Numbered from the stretch's first letter, positions 7,310 through 15,519 are shown. The stretch: 24,446 bases of DNA from Bdellovibrionales bacterium (GCA_018266335.1 JAFEAR010000190.1:1-24446); one strand, 5' to 3'. Made by a program: numbers and translations. The notes: generated from the sequence alone by a model not told the origin.

Positions 7310-8902
7310 TTATCGTTGAATGAAGTTTTCAAAATTGAAGTTTTGCAGAGGGCTTCCGTAAACGTTGCTAATCCTTCGCACGTTCACGGAGCCATTACCC
7401 TTAGGCTCAATAACCAAAATGCCGTCGTCGCCGTAAGAAAGCGCCATACGATTCGTATAGAAATCGTAGGTTGAGGCCGTGATAGGCATTTTTCCGGTAA
7501 ACATAGGAGCGCGCAGGTATCCGGCCACCTTCAGGGGATCAAAGGGGTTGTTTGAGTTAATGGGGGTTCTGCCCAGCGAGATCGCAAGATTCAGGTCCCA
7601 TTCAGGGGCTTTGTAGAGTCCGCTGAAGTCGCTCATGAGTTCCGCGTCTGCGGGAATCGGGGGTGGCCCCGACTTCCGCATCTCGAAGGTTCCTACTCGC
7701 CCAAACATCTTCGACTGCCACTCACCCTTGATCGTGCCGTTGCTGAGTTGGGTGACTTCAAGAATCGCATCCACGTCGGCTTCGGGGCGCATCAAGGCAA
7801 ATTGTCTCACCAAGATGGGGTTCGGGAGCGAGATGGTCTCAAAGCGGTAAGTCGTGAAATTCGGCGAATCGTAGTCACCAAAGAACAGATTCGCCGTAGA
7901 GGCGAGCTTCAGCTCCTGACTTCCGCTCGGACTCATGCTTTGGAAGGTATTCAAAATGATTTTGGCACGTTGAAACTTGTTCAGTCGCTCATGATGAACA
8001 TAGCCGAAGTATTCGCCAGCAATGCCACCAGTGGGCGCAGGAGAGGGACCCGTTTGATGAACCTTGAAGAATGGTTGAGCCTTAGCAGGCTGATAACTGC
8101 GAGGTCCGCTTGTCGAATAGGTTCGTTCAAACTGACACTTTCCGCAGTCGAACTTTTCACCCGGCATAACCTTGCACTGAAAGTTCCTGCGCTTCCCGAT
8201 GAGCGAGAGATTGCCGGAGAAAAAGTTATACGACGACGCGCCGATGTCAGTGATGACGCAGGCCTGATCGCGGTTGGCGTCTTCAAAATCCAGGCAAAGA
8301 TCCTTATCGAACTGCGCAACAGTTCCAGCGATCCGGTAAGGGCCAAAGGGGTTTCCGATCTGGAAGGTGTCTTCAGTCGAACGGACAGCGTTCAGCTGCA
8401 TGACAACCGGCTTTTCGCCTTGGCAGCTACCCCGGTATTCGCCTGAGACGGAATCCACGAGTGGGAGCGTAGGAGCGGCTAAGGGGGCCTGCTTGAGGAC
8501 TAGTTCTCCGACGGGACCGACAAACGAGGAGCTGAATTGAGCCCGAAGCTCACCGTTTCCAAATTTCGTAGTCGTCAGAAACGCGCTTTGGTCGGATTGA
8601 TCGAAAACGAGCTGCTGCGTGAGAATGTTAAATTCGACGTTGTCGAAATGGTAGGCGACATATTCGCCGCTCTCGAAGCCACCAAATTGGAGCGTAAGCA
8701 CGGCGCTTAGGGTCACCTTTGAGGCATCTTCGCGCGAGACGACGAAATCCAGCTTTGCGATTTGCTGGCGTTGCAGACGATCGTGCTTCAAATAGCCAAG
8801 ATAGGTTCCGAACACCTGGGAACTAGCTTGGGCCTTAGTGCCACCCACGAGCAGAAACATCGCGACGAAGCCTCGGAATATATTTTTTTTCATGTGTAAC
8901 AT
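7310..8902 (-). CDS. Secreted four-domain repeat protein (A-B-A-B)
   Basis: The start is taken as ATG at 8902, nine bases after AAGGGG; the frame stays open to 8953, and an alternative ATG is at 8893. After the signal peptide (MKKNIFRGFVAMFLLVGG...AQA) the 530-residue protein has four domains: A1 ~30-138, B1 ~152-263, A2 ~293-412 and B2 ~425-530. A1 and A2 share GxYxGYxxHxRL, a central FG(G/D)(F/Y)(E/D)S strand, YxF, GxxxxxxxSxxxGxVG. B1 and B2 share NPFxPxxxAG and SxYxF(F/Y). Only B1 is Cys-rich, with six Cys including CGKC near its end, which suggests disulfides or metal binding. It sits 98 bp after the Cys/His-rich gene and heads the repeat-protein group. Function is unknown. Confidence 0.82.
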   Translation of the reverse strand: MLHMKKNIFRGFVAMFLLVGGTKAQASSQVFGTYLGYLKHDRLQRQQIAKLDFVVSREDASKVTLSAVLTLQFGGFESGEYVAYHFDNVEFNILTQQLVFDQSDQSAFLTTTKFGNGELRAQFSSSFVGPVGELVLKQAPLAAPTLPLVDSVSGEYRGSCQGEKPVVMQLNAVRSTEDTFQIGNPFGPYRIAGTVAQFDKDLCLDFEDANRDQACVITDIGASSYNFFSGNLSLIGKRRNFQCKVMPGEKFDCGKCQFERTYSTSGPRSYQPAKAQPFFKVHQTGPSPAPTGGIAGEYFGYVHHERLNKFQRAKIILNTFQSMSPSGSQELKLASTANLFFGDYDSPNFTTYRFETISLPNPILVRQFALMRPEADVDAILEVTQLSNGTIKGEWQSKMFGRVGTFEMRKSGPPPIPADAELMSDFSGLYKAPEWDLNLAISLGRTPINSNNPFDPLKVAGYLRAPMFTGKMPITASTYDFYTNRMALSYGDDGILVIEPKGNGSVNVRRISNVYGSPLQNFNFENFIQR

Positions 8903-9000
8903 TGGGTAGAACCCCTTCGCTTGCACCTGCCCCGCAAGAGAGACGCAGATCACAAGCCGAACAAAAGCCTTCGGATCAGGTCAGGAGAATGTGCGGGTGC

Positions 9001-9351
9001 TTAAGAGCGCGGCGGCTCAAAAACAGAGCTTAACGGAGTGAGTGACACCTGTTTATACTGACCGAAGGTCAGCGCGCGAGAAGGCGTGTCTCGAAGAGGA
9101 GAAAGTTCCACAACCTCAACTAAGTGGTGTGAGGCGCAGTGATTCGCGCAGAATAAATGGCAGTTATGATCGGACGCCGAACCCGCGGGAGAGCCTGGGG
9201 CCTGCGATGGAGCACAGCTAGAGCAAACGTCTTCGAGCGATGCCTGCGCAAAAATTTTACTTGCCTTGGACTGGGAGAGGAATTCCGCGCCACATTCCAT
9301 GAACTGAATTGCTCCAGCCAAGAGGATGAAAAGCGCAAGAACACGACGCAT
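9001..9351 (-). CDS. Small secreted Cys/His-rich protein, CzcI-like
   Basis: Start ATG at 9351 gives MRRVLALFILLAGAIQF, a convincing signal peptide; the frame stays open upstream to 9438, but no start there has a better ribosome site and those extra codons overlap the ATPase gene and a promoter. The mature protein carries a Cys/His cluster (VCSSC, then DHNCHLFCANHCASHH) and ends FEPPRS. Small secreted proteins of this composition, with a signal peptide, a Cys/His patch and a terminal PP, accompany czc operons (CzcI-type, DUF2946-like), where they are thought to bind or sense periplasmic metal. It shares layout with the C-terminal half of the protein at 16672-17376. The family assignment is by pattern, not by search. 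Confidence 0.65.
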   Translation of the reverse strand: MRRVLALFILLAGAIQFMECGAEFLSQSKASKIFAQASLEDVCSSCAPSQAPGSPAGSASDHNCHLFCANHCASHHLVEVVELSPLRDTPSRALTFGQYKQVSLTPLSSVFEPPRS

Positions 9352-9361
9352 GAGTACAAAC

Positions 9362-9390
9362 TTCGTACTGAGAAGGCCGTTTGCAGTCAA
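9362..9390 (-). promoter_or_regulatory. Promoter for the Cys/His-rich gene at 9001
   Basis: TTGACT (9390-9385), 17-bp spacer, TACGAA (9367-9362); the -10 end lies exactly ten bases before the ATG at 9351. The same -10-to-ATG distance and spacer occur at the paralogous gene (17103-17075). It lies in the 3' flank of the ATPase gene and implies a very short 5' leader. The -10 matches consensus poorly. Confidence 0.4.
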
Positions 9391-9412
9391 AGACAATCCG
9401 AGGTTTTTCATT

Positions 9413-11323
9413 TTAAATCCGATAGTTGAGGTTTCCAACCCTTAACGAATTTAGGACAACGAGTAAGGTAAGCCCCACATCCGCCACAATGGCCATTACG
9501 AGGCTGCTGTGGCCCAAAAGAGCCAAGACAAGGAAAACGGCCTTAACCCCTACCGCAAGGCCCGTATTGAAGCGTATGGTGTGTAGAGTCCTTCGTCCCA
9601 AACGCACCAAATAGGGCACCAAGTCCAACCGATCATTCAAAATGGCGATCGAGGAGGCCTCAATTGCGGCAGCGCTCCCAACGGCTGCCATGGAAATCCC
9701 AACCGACGCGGAGGCCAAAGCCGGGGCATCGTTAACCCCGTCTCCAACCATAGCGGTCGGGCCAAACTGAAATGAAATCTCGCGGATAGCCGACGACTTT
9801 TGCTCAGGTAGGAGCCCGCTCACGATCTTCTCGATACCTACTACACGTCCGACAAACCGTGCGGGTGACTCGTGATCGCCCGTGAGCATGACGGGCTCGA
9901 TCCCCAAAGCTTTGATGTCGGAGATGACCTTAGCGCTTTCGTCTCGAATAGCATCCGAAAGAGCGACTACACCCTCAACACCCGAGTTTGTTGCGACAAC
10001 GACGGCAGTCTTTCCGTCGGCGTAAAGACGATCAACAGTTTCCACGACCTCTTTTTGAACTTCATGCTCTTCCGAGATGAAAGGAAGCTTACCAACGCAG
10101 TGGTGTTTGTCGTGACAGACGACGCAATCCACCGTGAGGCCCTTGCCCGGAATAGCATGAAAATTCTTCGCTTCGTGAGGCGTTAGCCCTCGGGTTTGTG
10201 CCTCGCGAAAGATGCTCTTGGCTAACGGGTGCTCCGAGGGAGCCTCAAGGCCCGCAAGGCACGCTAGAAGCTCTTCCTGCGTTGTCTTTCCGAACGGCAA
10301 GATGTCCGTTACCTGCGGCTCGCCAAGTGTGAGTGTGCGGGTTTTATCGAAGGCGACTGCACGAAGTTTGGCACAGGCCTCCAGTGCGTCGCCTCCTTTG
10401 ACAAGGATACCGTCTTTTGAGGCACGACCCACCGCCGAGAAAACCGAGATCGGAGTCGAAATTACTAGAGCGCAAGGGCAAGAAATGACCAAGAGTGAGA
10501 GTGCTTCGGCTAGCCACTTGTCAAAGCTTCCTAGTCCAAAAAGAGGGGGCAGCACGGCAACTGCAATTGCAACGAGCACCACAAAAGGCGTGTAGTAGCG
10601 AGAAAACTTCTCGATGAACTTCTGCGAAGGAGCCTTGTTCGATGCCGCCTTTAAAGTTTCGTTGACGATTCTCGACATCGAAGAGTCGGCGGCGAGTGCC
10701 GTAATCTCAACCTCAAGCGACCCTTGCCGGTTCAGCGAACCCGCAAACACCTTGTCTCCAGGATGCTTGTCCTTGGGGAGCGGTTCTCCGGTCATGGAGG
10801 ACTCGTCAACGGATGAAAAGCCAGCTTTCACCGTGCCGTCGAGTGGGATGGCTTCGCCAGGGCGAATAACCATCAACTGACCAATCTTTGCCTCTTCGAC
10901 GGGAATCGGAGTCGTATTGCCCTTGATCTCGACCTTCTTGGGGGCTCTTTCGAGAAGGGCGTAAAGAGCGGCCTTGCTCTTCGAAAACCCATAGCTCTCA
11001 AGCTCTTCGGCAAGCGCGAAGAGCACAACAACCACGACGGCTTCTTCCCACTGGTTGAGGTAGATCGCTCCGATCACGGCGAGAGTCATCAAGAGGTTGA
11101 TGCTTCGGAAGTTGAGCTTAAAAAGAGCCTGAACGCCTTTCTTTAGTACCGCTCGCCCGAAGGTCACAAGCAAGACAACGTAAAGTGGGTACGCAGCCAG
11201 GCGCGGTAATTCGACGCCAGATAAGGAAAGGGCCTCAAGGCCAGTAGCCAGAATGAGGCCTGCTCCCATTAGGAGATACTTGCGGCGAAGACTATCGGCA
11301 GATTCTTTTGCTTCTGTAGCCAT
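9413..11323 (-). CDS. zntA: P1B-type ATPase, Zn/Cd/Pb exporter (P1B-2)
   Basis: Encodes 636 residues with no N-terminal HMA domain. Landmarks: TGEP at 178-181 (actuator), CPC at 282-284 in the metal-pore helix, phosphorylation Asp326, SEHP at 363-366, MLTGDH and [10 protein letters not shown]. The last two helices carry Lys in GLAVGVKAVF and Asp in ADVGLTLLVVLNSLR, which mark the Zn/Cd/Pb subgroup rather than the copper one. Two oddities: the invariant DKTGTLT motif reads DKTRTLT (Arg329), and the nucleotide-binding domain has a Cys/His patch CVVCHDKHHC at 400-409. Its ATG lies five bases after the czcA stop, so export across the inner membrane (this ATPase) and efflux across the envelope (CzcA) are coexpressed. 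Whether the Arg variant is active is open. Confidence 0.92.
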   Translation of the reverse strand: MATEAKESADSLRRKYLLMGAGLILATGLEALSLSGVELPRLAAYPLYVVLLVTFGRAVLKKGVQALFKLNFRSINLLMTLAVIGAIYLNQWEEAVVVVVLFALAEELESYGFSKSKAALYALLERAPKKVEIKGNTTPIPVEEAKIGQLMVIRPGEAIPLDGTVKAGFSSVDESSMTGEPLPKDKHPGDKVFAGSLNRQGSLEVEITALAADSSMSRIVNETLKAASNKAPSQKFIEKFSRYYTPFVVLVAIAVAVLPPLFGLGSFDKWLAEALSLLVISCPCALVISTPISVFSAVGRASKDGILVKGGDALEACAKLRAVAFDKTRTLTLGEPQVTDILPFGKTTQEELLACLAGLEAPSEHPLAKSIFREAQTRGLTPHEAKNFHAIPGKGLTVDCVVCHDKHHCVGKLPFISEEHEVQKEVVETVDRLYADGKTAVVVATNSGVEGVVALSDAIRDESAKVISDIKALGIEPVMLTGDHESPARFVGRVVGIEKIVSGLLPEQKSSAIREISFQFGPTAMVGDGVNDAPALASASVGISMAAVGSAAAIEASSIAILNDRLDLVPYLVRLGRRTLHTIRFNTGLAVGVKAVFLVLALLGHSSLVMAIVADVGLTLLVVLNSLRVGNLNYRI

Positions 11324-11328
11324 AAGCT

Positions 11329-14300
11329 TTAAGCCTCGGTCGGAGTTGACTCCTCGTTTGCAAACATTCTCTTCTCAAACACGCAGTACAGGTTCGGTAA
11401 CACTACGAGCGTGAGAAGTGTTGAAGAAATAATTCCGCCGATAACAACCGAAGCGAGGGGCTTCTGCACCTCCGCGCCCATGCCGGTTGAGAGCATCATC
11501 GGGAGGAAGCCGAAAATATCCACCAGTGCGGTCATTAGCACGGGGCGCAGACGAATCATGGCCCCACGCTTGGCAAGCTCTTCGCCGTGGAGTCCGTGTT
11601 TTCTAAGGTCGTTATAGTAGCTAATGAGAACCACGCCGTTCAAAACCGCAATACCGGAAAGCGCGATGAATCCGACGCCAGCCGAGATACTAAACGGCAG
11701 TCCATTCAGCACAAGTCCCAGCACGCCACCCACTAGCGCTAGAGGTACGCAGGCGAATACGAGTGCGGTCTGAACAACATTCTTGAAAGCGGCAAAGATC
11801 ATGAAAAGTACAAGGACGAGCGCTAGCGGTGCTAGAACCAAAAGCCTCGCGCGAGCTTCCTGGAGGTTCTTGAAATTTCCTCCCCATTCCAGGAAGTAGC
11901 CGGGCGGAAGTTTCACCGAACTTTCCACGGTCCTCATGGCCTCCTCAACAAAGCTTTCCGTGTCGCGACCGCGAGGGTTAATGAGAACCGCAGCGCGGCG
12001 TTTTGATTGCTCGCGGGAGACGGAGCTGTAGGCCTCGGAGAACCCGATATTGGCCAGCTCGGAAAGTGGCGCCGTAGAACTTGCCGCGATCCCCACGGGA
12101 AGATCCCGGATGGACTCAAGATCAGAGCGATCGTCTTCTTTCAGGCGCAGTACGATCGGGAATTTTCGTGCGCCCTCATAGAGATCGCCGACCTCCTGGC
12201 CGCCAATGGCAGTTCGCACCGTCTCCAAAACCTCTCCCGTTGAAACGCCCATGCGCACGAGAACATCATGCTTGGGCTCAACTCTAAGCATGGGAGAGGT
12301 TCCTTTGAGTTCCGTCTCAACGTCTCCCGAACCTTCCACTTTGGAGACAACTGCTGCGATTTGCTTGGTGATGTCCGCAAGCTTCTCCATATCGTCGCCG
12401 AACACTTTTACGGATACGTCTGCACGGGTACCTTCCATCAGTTCGTTGAAGCGCATTTGGATCGGCTGACTGACAAGCGCTCTCTGACCGGGAATTTCAG
12501 CATCAAGCTTTTCAATAATTGCCGCCGCAAGTTCGTCCTTCGTGCGCTGGTGGCCGTTTACTTTCGGCCATTCCTTATGCGGTTTGAGCGTGATGTAGGT
12601 ATCCGAGAGGTTTACACCCATGGGGTCGGTTGCGACTTCTGCTGTGCCGATACGCGAGAAAGGAACGTCCACCTCCGGGAAGGACATAAGAACCTTTTCT
12701 GCCTTCGACTGAAGCGCAATCGATTGATCAATGCTGATGTTCACGGGGCGCCCAAATTGAACGACAAGTGACCCCTCATTGAGCTGCGGCAAGAATTCGC
12801 CGCCAAGTCTTATGAAAAGAAGCGCTCCGAGAACCACGCCGCCCACGCCGATACCGACAGTCATGGCGCGTTTTTTGAAACTCATCTGAAGCAAAGGCTC
12901 GTAGATGCGGGAGAGCTTGCGCATCAGCCAAGGCTCTTTGTCCTCGGCAGCACCGGAAAGGAAGAGACTCGCAAGTGCGGGCGCGGTAGTGAACGACAGC
13001 ATGAGGGCACCGATCACGGCGATGCTGAAGGTAGCTGCCATCGGCACGAACATTTTGCCTTCGATCCCAGACAGTCCGAAGATCGGCAAAAACACAACAA
13101 CGATGATAAGTTCACCAAAACCTGCCGCCGTTCTAATCTCGACTGCAGCATCGTAAACGGCCTTTTGCACCTCGGTTCTGGTCAGCGATCTCTTGATTTC
13201 TTTGGTCTTCTCGTGAATCACTCGCACGCAGTTATCGAGCACGATTACGGCGCCATCGACAATGATGCCAAAGTCCAAGGCTCCCAGGCTCATGAGGTTG
13301 CCCGAAATCCCTCGGTACTTCATGACCATGAAGGTGAAAAGCAAAGAGAGCGGAATCATGACGGCGGTAATCAGCGCCGCCCGCACGTTACCGACGAGGA
13401 AGAGCAGAATGATGATAACAAGTGTCGCGCCCGTAACGAGGTTGTGTTCGACCGTTCCAAGCGTGGCGTTCACAAGATCGGAGCGATCATAGAGCGTTTC
13501 GACCTTGTACCCTTTGGGCAGCCCCTTGCTGATCTCCTCCATTTTTGTGGCGACCCGCTCCGAAACTGTTCGACTATTTTCGCCCATGAGCATGAGAACA
13601 GTCCCCAGGACCGTTTCCTCTCCACGCACGAGGGCCGCACCTGTGCGAAGCTCCGTAGCAAGTTCTACGCTTGCTACGTCGCCGATTGTGACTGTTCGGA
13701 AAGATTCAAGTGACTTGATGGGAACACGTTTGATGTCGTCGATGGTCTTGAGAAGTCCCACCCCTTGAACCAGGAACTGCTCGCCAGTTTGCTGGACGTA
13801 GCCGCCACCGACGTTTTTGTTTGTACGCTCAATAGCGTCGACGATGTCGCTATAGTGAAGGCCGTAGCGGGCCATGGATGCGGATGTCGGTTGGATGTGA
13901 AATTGCTTTTCAAACCCACCGATGGTGTTGACTTCGGCAACGCCTTTCACGGTCAAGAGGCGAGGTTTGATGTACCAATCTTGGATCGCCCGAATTTCCA
14001 TGAGCTGTCTAGTGCGCTCTTCGCCGGTAGCAACCTTTTCGGCTTCGACCGCGTAATGAAAAATTTCGCCCAGGCCTGTCGAAATAGGCCCCAGCCGAGG
14101 GTGAGCCCCTGGAGGCAGTTCTGAAGTTACAGATTGAAGGCGCTCGGCGACGAGCTGACGCGCAAGATAGATGTTTGTGTCCTCTTCAAAAACAACCGTG
14201 ACTTGGGCAAGACCAAATCGTGTGATCGAGCGCACTTGAAGAACGCCTGCGATACCATTGAGAGCTGTCTCAATCGGAAAAGTAACGTTTCGTTCGATTT

Positions 14301-14478
14301 CCTCGGGTGCTAGGCCATCGAGAGGCACGTTCACCTGAACTTGGGTGTTCGTAATGTCCGGCACAGCATCGATAGGAAGCTTCTGGAAGCTCATCCACCC
14401 GGCGACGATGAGAAGTGCCGTGAAGATGAGAACCGTAAGACGATTGTGTACGGAAAAGTAAATAATCTTGTTAATCAT
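11329..14478 (-). CDS. czcA: RND heavy-metal efflux pump, CzcA family
   Basis: Encodes 1049 residues, the usual length. It drives proton-coupled efflux of metal cations from the periplasm through the adaptor and channel. N-terminal helix INKIIYFSVHNRLTVLIF and the following PIDAVPDITNTQVQV are classic for the family. Helix 4 reads DFGIIVDGAVIVLDN with D402, D408 and D415, numbering identical to Cupriavidus CzcA where the third residue is Glu415; the conservative Glu-to-Asp change is unusual. The DFGxxVDG form points to divalent cations (Zn, Co, Cd) rather than the Cu/Ag CusA type. The second half repeats the fold (GGNFKNLQEAR, GFIALSGIAVLNGVVLISY). It starts three bases after the adaptor gene and ends five bases before the ATPase gene. 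Confidence 0.96.
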   Translation of the reverse strand: MINKIIYFSVHNRLTVLIFTALLIVAGWMSFQKLPIDAVPDITNTQVQVNVPLDGLAPEEIERNVTFPIETALNGIAGVLQVRSITRFGLAQVTVVFEEDTNIYLARQLVAERLQSVTSELPPGAHPRLGPISTGLGEIFHYAVEAEKVATGEERTRQLMEIRAIQDWYIKPRLLTVKGVAEVNTIGGFEKQFHIQPTSASMARYGLHYSDIVDAIERTNKNVGGGYVQQTGEQFLVQGVGLLKTIDDIKRVPIKSLESFRTVTIGDVASVELATELRTGAALVRGEETVLGTVLMLMGENSRTVSERVATKMEEISKGLPKGYKVETLYDRSDLVNATLGTVEHNLVTGATLVIIILLFLVGNVRAALITAVMIPLSLLFTFMVMKYRGISGNLMSLGALDFGIIVDGAVIVLDNCVRVIHEKTKEIKRSLTRTEVQKAVYDAAVEIRTAAGFGELIIVVVFLPIFGLSGIEGKMFVPMAATFSIAVIGALMLSFTTAPALASLFLSGAAEDKEPWLMRKLSRIYEPLLQMSFKKRAMTVGIGVGGVVLGALLFIRLGGEFLPQLNEGSLVVQFGRPVNISIDQSIALQSKAEKVLMSFPEVDVPFSRIGTAEVATDPMGVNLSDTYITLKPHKEWPKVNGHQRTKDELAAAIIEKLDAEIPGQRALVSQPIQMRFNELMEGTRADVSVKVFGDDMEKLADITKQIAAVVSKVEGSGDVETELKGTSPMLRVEPKHDVLVRMGVSTGEVLETVRTAIGGQEVGDLYEGARKFPIVLRLKEDDRSDLESIRDLPVGIAASSTAPLSELANIGFSEAYSSVSREQSKRRAAVLINPRGRDTESFVEEAMRTVESSVKLPPGYFLEWGGNFKNLQEARARLLVLAPLALVLVLFMIFAAFKNVVQTALVFACVPLALVGGVLGLVLNGLPFSISAGVGFIALSGIAVLNGVVLISYYNDLRKHGLHGEELAKRGAMIRLRPVLMTALVDIFGFLPMMLSTGMGAEVQKPLASVVIGGIISSTLLTLVVLPNLYCVFEKRMFANEESTPTEA

Positions 14479-14481
14479 GAC

Positions 14482-15000
14482 TTAGTGACCATGCCCTTCT
14501 TCGTTACCGCCGCTGGCATCGAGATCGGCCACCCGAAGTAGTCCCACACCTTCATTTGCTACCTGATCGCCCGACTTCAGCTCGCTTGAACGAACAACGG
14601 CTGTTTCTTTGTTTCGGGACGCGATCTGAACTTCGATGAGCTTGTACCAACCGTCTTTGACTCGGTAGACGCCAACTTCGCCCTGAAACAACACCAGAGA
14701 GGCCTTGGGCACCGTTGCTCCCCCTGCGCCTACTTGCACGGCAGCAGTTTTAACGCCGACCATCTTCAAGGCCGCTTCTGAGAGTTTGAAGCCCTTTTCG
14801 TGGTTGGCTTCCAAAATAGCTTTACCGGGACCTACACCTGGGCTTTGCGACTCTTCACTCTCTTCATGTCTTTCGCCGTGCTCTTCACCATGCTCAGTAC
14901 CACCTTCTTTGTGGTCTTTGTGATCGTCGCCTGAGGCTGCTGCCCACAAAGGCAGGGCACTCAGCGTGTAAAGCAAGGTTTTTTGAATAAGTCTTTTCAT
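14482..15000 (-). CDS. Reduced RND adaptor: CzcB C-terminal domain only
   Basis: ATG at 15000 has AAAGGA six bases upstream and a signal peptide (MKRLIQKTLLYTLSALPLWAAAS). The 172-residue product has a His/Glu/Asp-rich stretch (DDHKDHKEGGTEHGEEHGER), then a domain resembling the C-terminal part of CzcB: KLSEAALKMVGVKTAAV, VPKASLVLFQGEVGVYRV, LKSGDQVANEGVGLLRVADL, and a His tail EEGHGH. The lipoyl and helical-hairpin regions that normally make CzcB about 400-520 residues long are absent, and no frameshift remnant is visible in the flanking 69 bp. It lies three bases before czcA and so occupies the czcB position. It may be a trimmed adaptor or a metal-loading protein for CzcA. Confidence 0.75.
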   Translation of the reverse strand: MKRLIQKTLLYTLSALPLWAAASGDDHKDHKEGGTEHGEEHGERHEESEESQSPGVGPGKAILEANHEKGFKLSEAALKMVGVKTAAVQVGAGGATVPKASLVLFQGEVGVYRVKDGWYKLIEVQIASRNKETAVVRSSELKSGDQVANEGVGLLRVADLDASGGNEEGHGH

Positions 15001-15069
15001 GGCCGTCCTTTCAAAGCGCTCACCAATAGCTCTGATTGCTCGCACCCAGGGCCGAGTGTGAGCTAGTCG

Positions 15070-15510
15070 CTATTCTACCGAACCTTCCTTCGTTTGGTCG
15101 GATGCACTATTGCGCCGCACAAAGTCTCCTTCTTGAACCTGAACCCCTTCGCCGGCCTTCATCACGAAATCCCGTGCGTTGTAGGTCCGCACAACTACCG
15201 CTTTCCCGATATCCTTTCGTGAGCACTTTTCGACTTGCCGGTTACCCCGAGCCCCTGGCACTTGGGTCATTTTGCAAACTCTCCTGGAGAGCTGAAGCTC
15301 TTCTCCCTTTCTCACGGGAGGCGTCGTATCGAAACGAGCGTGAATCTCGTCACTCGAAGGATTCATAATAACCTTTCCCTCATCCGGTTGTTTGATCGTC
15401 GCGCAAGCACTCAGCACAGCGGTTGCGGCAATCGTCCATAAGGACTGGGGAGTGGCGAAGAACTGAACCCAGTTCTTCGCTTTTGATTTAATCGTAGAAA
15501 TTACTTTCAT
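15070..15510 (-). CDS. Lipoprotein with paired cysteines, paralogue of 17438-17785
   Basis: Encodes 146 residues from ATG at 15510, five bases after GAGGTG. A basic N-terminus of ~24 residues precedes a hydrophobic helix and lipobox LSAC (Cys36). The mature part carries GEELQLSRRVCK, RGNRQVEKCSRKDIG and VQVQEGDFVRR. The same landmarks in the same order occur in the 115-residue lipoprotein at 17438-17785 (GDHVQLYRNVCS, RGNGVIEVCKKQNIG, IEFKEGDLVEK), so the two are diverged duplicates, with a likely disulfide between the two conserved Cys. Beta-strand patterns and the repeated EGD suggest a small barrel-like fold. No known family was recognised. It follows the barrel gene by nine bases. Confidence 0.75.
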   Translation of the reverse strand: MKVISTIKSKAKNWVQFFATPQSLWTIAATAVLSACATIKQPDEGKVIMNPSSDEIHARFDTTPPVRKGEELQLSRRVCKMTQVPGARGNRQVEKCSRKDIGKAVVVRTYNARDFVMKAGEGVQVQEGDFVRRNSASDQTKEGSVE

Positions 15511-15519
15511 AAATTCACC

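Larger units (their letters stand above)
5984..8815 (-). repeat. Seven copies of a ~110-residue secreted domain across three genes
   Basis: Order in the direction of transcription: A1-B1-A2-B2, then A-B, then B. Shared pattern: hydrophobic-x-G-x-Y-x-(G/A) opening; a long amphipathic strand; a central strand around (L/V)xxxFG(D/G)(W/Y/F)(D/E)S; an aromatic strand near YxF; and in A-types a closing GxIKGxWxS...GRVG. The copies are too diverged for strong nucleotide identity, so the duplication is old. Confidence 0.7.

Noticed and set aside
7748..8446. A 232-codon + strand frame opposite the four-domain repeat protein
   Set aside because: The leftward frame has a signal peptide, a ribosome site and repeat homology; this one shows no family features.
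12268..13713. Long + strand open frames opposite czcA (for example 12268-12771 and 13165-13713)
   Set aside because: They are antisense to a well-conserved CzcA gene, lack signal sequences and plausible ribosome sites, and have compositions typical of shadow frames.
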